Below are positions 12,680-13,125 of a DNA stretch of 13,125 nucleotides, one piece after another. The stretch covers positions 1 to 13,125 of the forward strand of contig JAHFPI010000031.1 in assembly GCA_023266795.1 (NCBI GenBank), in the 5' to 3' direction. Position 1 is the stretch's first letter. Every line of letters starts with the position of its first letter. The notes under the pieces were generated by a model. It was not told where the DNA came from. It did no database searches and saw nothing but the letters and a program-made list of their open reading frames with translations. The DNA is from Rhodospirillales bacterium. GTDB taxonomy: Bacteria; Pseudomonadota; Alphaproteobacteria; Micavibrionales; UBA2020. Made by a program: the position numbers and the translations under genes.

Positions 12680-13125
12680 ATGGCCTACAAATTTCAAAAT
12701 ATTACCGTGCTGATTGTCGATAGCCAGCCAGCCATTGTGGACCTGATCCGGGGAGTCCTGCAGATGTTCGGCGTCAAAAAGATCATCACCCGCACCGACG
12801 GAAAAACCGGCCTGAGCGCATTTGAAAAAGAGGTGCCGGATCTCATGATCATCGACTGGGACCTTGACACCATCGACGGGCTTGAATTCACCAAAACCGT
12901 CCGCCATAGCTCAAGCAACCCCTATATTCCGATTATCTTCATGACCGCCCTCAGCTCGGGGAAGCGGGTCGCCGACGCGCGGGATTCCGGCGTCACGGAA
13001 TTTCTCCGCAAGCCCTTTACCGCAGAATCCCTTTACAAGCGCATCGAGGCTATCGTCGAGAGGCCGCGCCCCTTCGTGCGCGCCAGCGATTTTTTCGGTC
13101 CGGACCGCCGCCGCAAAAGCGACGA
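12680..13125 (+). CDS. CheY-like response regulator receiver protein (3' end outside window)
   Basis: The frame runs open from ATG 12680 to the window end, giving 148 residues. Residues 8-125 form a receiver domain: VLIVDSQPAI, then MIIDWDLDTIDG with the phospho-acceptor Asp59, IIFMTA with Thr89, and LRKPF with Lys111. After the receiver comes PRPFVRASDFFGPDRRRK, a basic tail seen in short single-domain regulators of Alphaproteobacteria, so an output domain is unlikely but cannot be excluded. Asp14 is present, but the second acidic residue normally beside it is Ser15, which may change Mg2+ binding and phosphorylation. A GGAAT 9 nt upstream could serve as ribosome site. No partner kinase lies in the window. 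Confidence 0.85.
   Translation, partial: MAYKFQNITVLIVDSQPAIVDLIRGVLQMFGVKKIITRTDGKTGLSAFEKEVPDLMIIDWDLDTIDGLEFTKTVRHSSSNPYIPIIFMTALSSGKRVADARDSGVTEFLRKPFTAESLYKRIEAIVERPRPFVRASDFFGPDRRRKSD

Overview
The window reads as chromosomal DNA of a Gram-negative bacterium, most likely an alphaproteobacterium. The type I secretion proteins, the CHASE2 cyclase, the FecR/Ig-like giant protein, the DUF3307 protein and the C-terminal style of the response regulator all suit that group. This is judged from protein resemblance only and no genus is claimed. No tRNA, rRNA, CRISPR array, insertion sequence or phage gene was seen.

Left part (1-4055, + strand): a tight three-gene run. It holds the 3' end of a type I secretion ABC transporter, a HlyD/LapC-type membrane fusion protein 10 nt later, and a CHASE2-domain class III adenylate cyclase 1 nt after that. 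A GC-rich hairpin at the end of the cyclase gene faces a convergent gene 13 nt away.

Middle (4069-9687, - strand): one very large gene for a 1872-residue protein without a Sec signal. Its order is an N-terminal domain, a FecR-like domain, a Pro/Ala-rich linker, a string of bacterial Ig-like domains (three nearly identical), and two copies of a glycine-rich RTX-like module at the C-terminus. It is the obvious candidate substrate of the adjacent secretion system and probably a surface adhesin. Upstream on the same strand (9843-11075) is a protein joining a cyclic-nucleotide-binding domain to a complete EAL c-di-GMP phosphodiesterase.

Right part (11238-13125): a small DUF3307 membrane protein (+) overlaps at its 3' end a TauE/SafE-family permease (-). 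A roughly 290-bp AT-rich gap follows, with an intrinsic terminator placed before the permease start and a promoter for the last gene. The last gene is a CheY-like response regulator cut by the window end.

Working model (inference): the cyclase makes cAMP in response to a periplasmic CHASE2 signal, and the cAMP-binding EAL protein turns this into c-di-GMP breakdown. The output would be production, export or surface retention of the giant protein. All parts of such a cAMP-to-c-di-GMP-to-adhesin circuit lie within about 11 kb.
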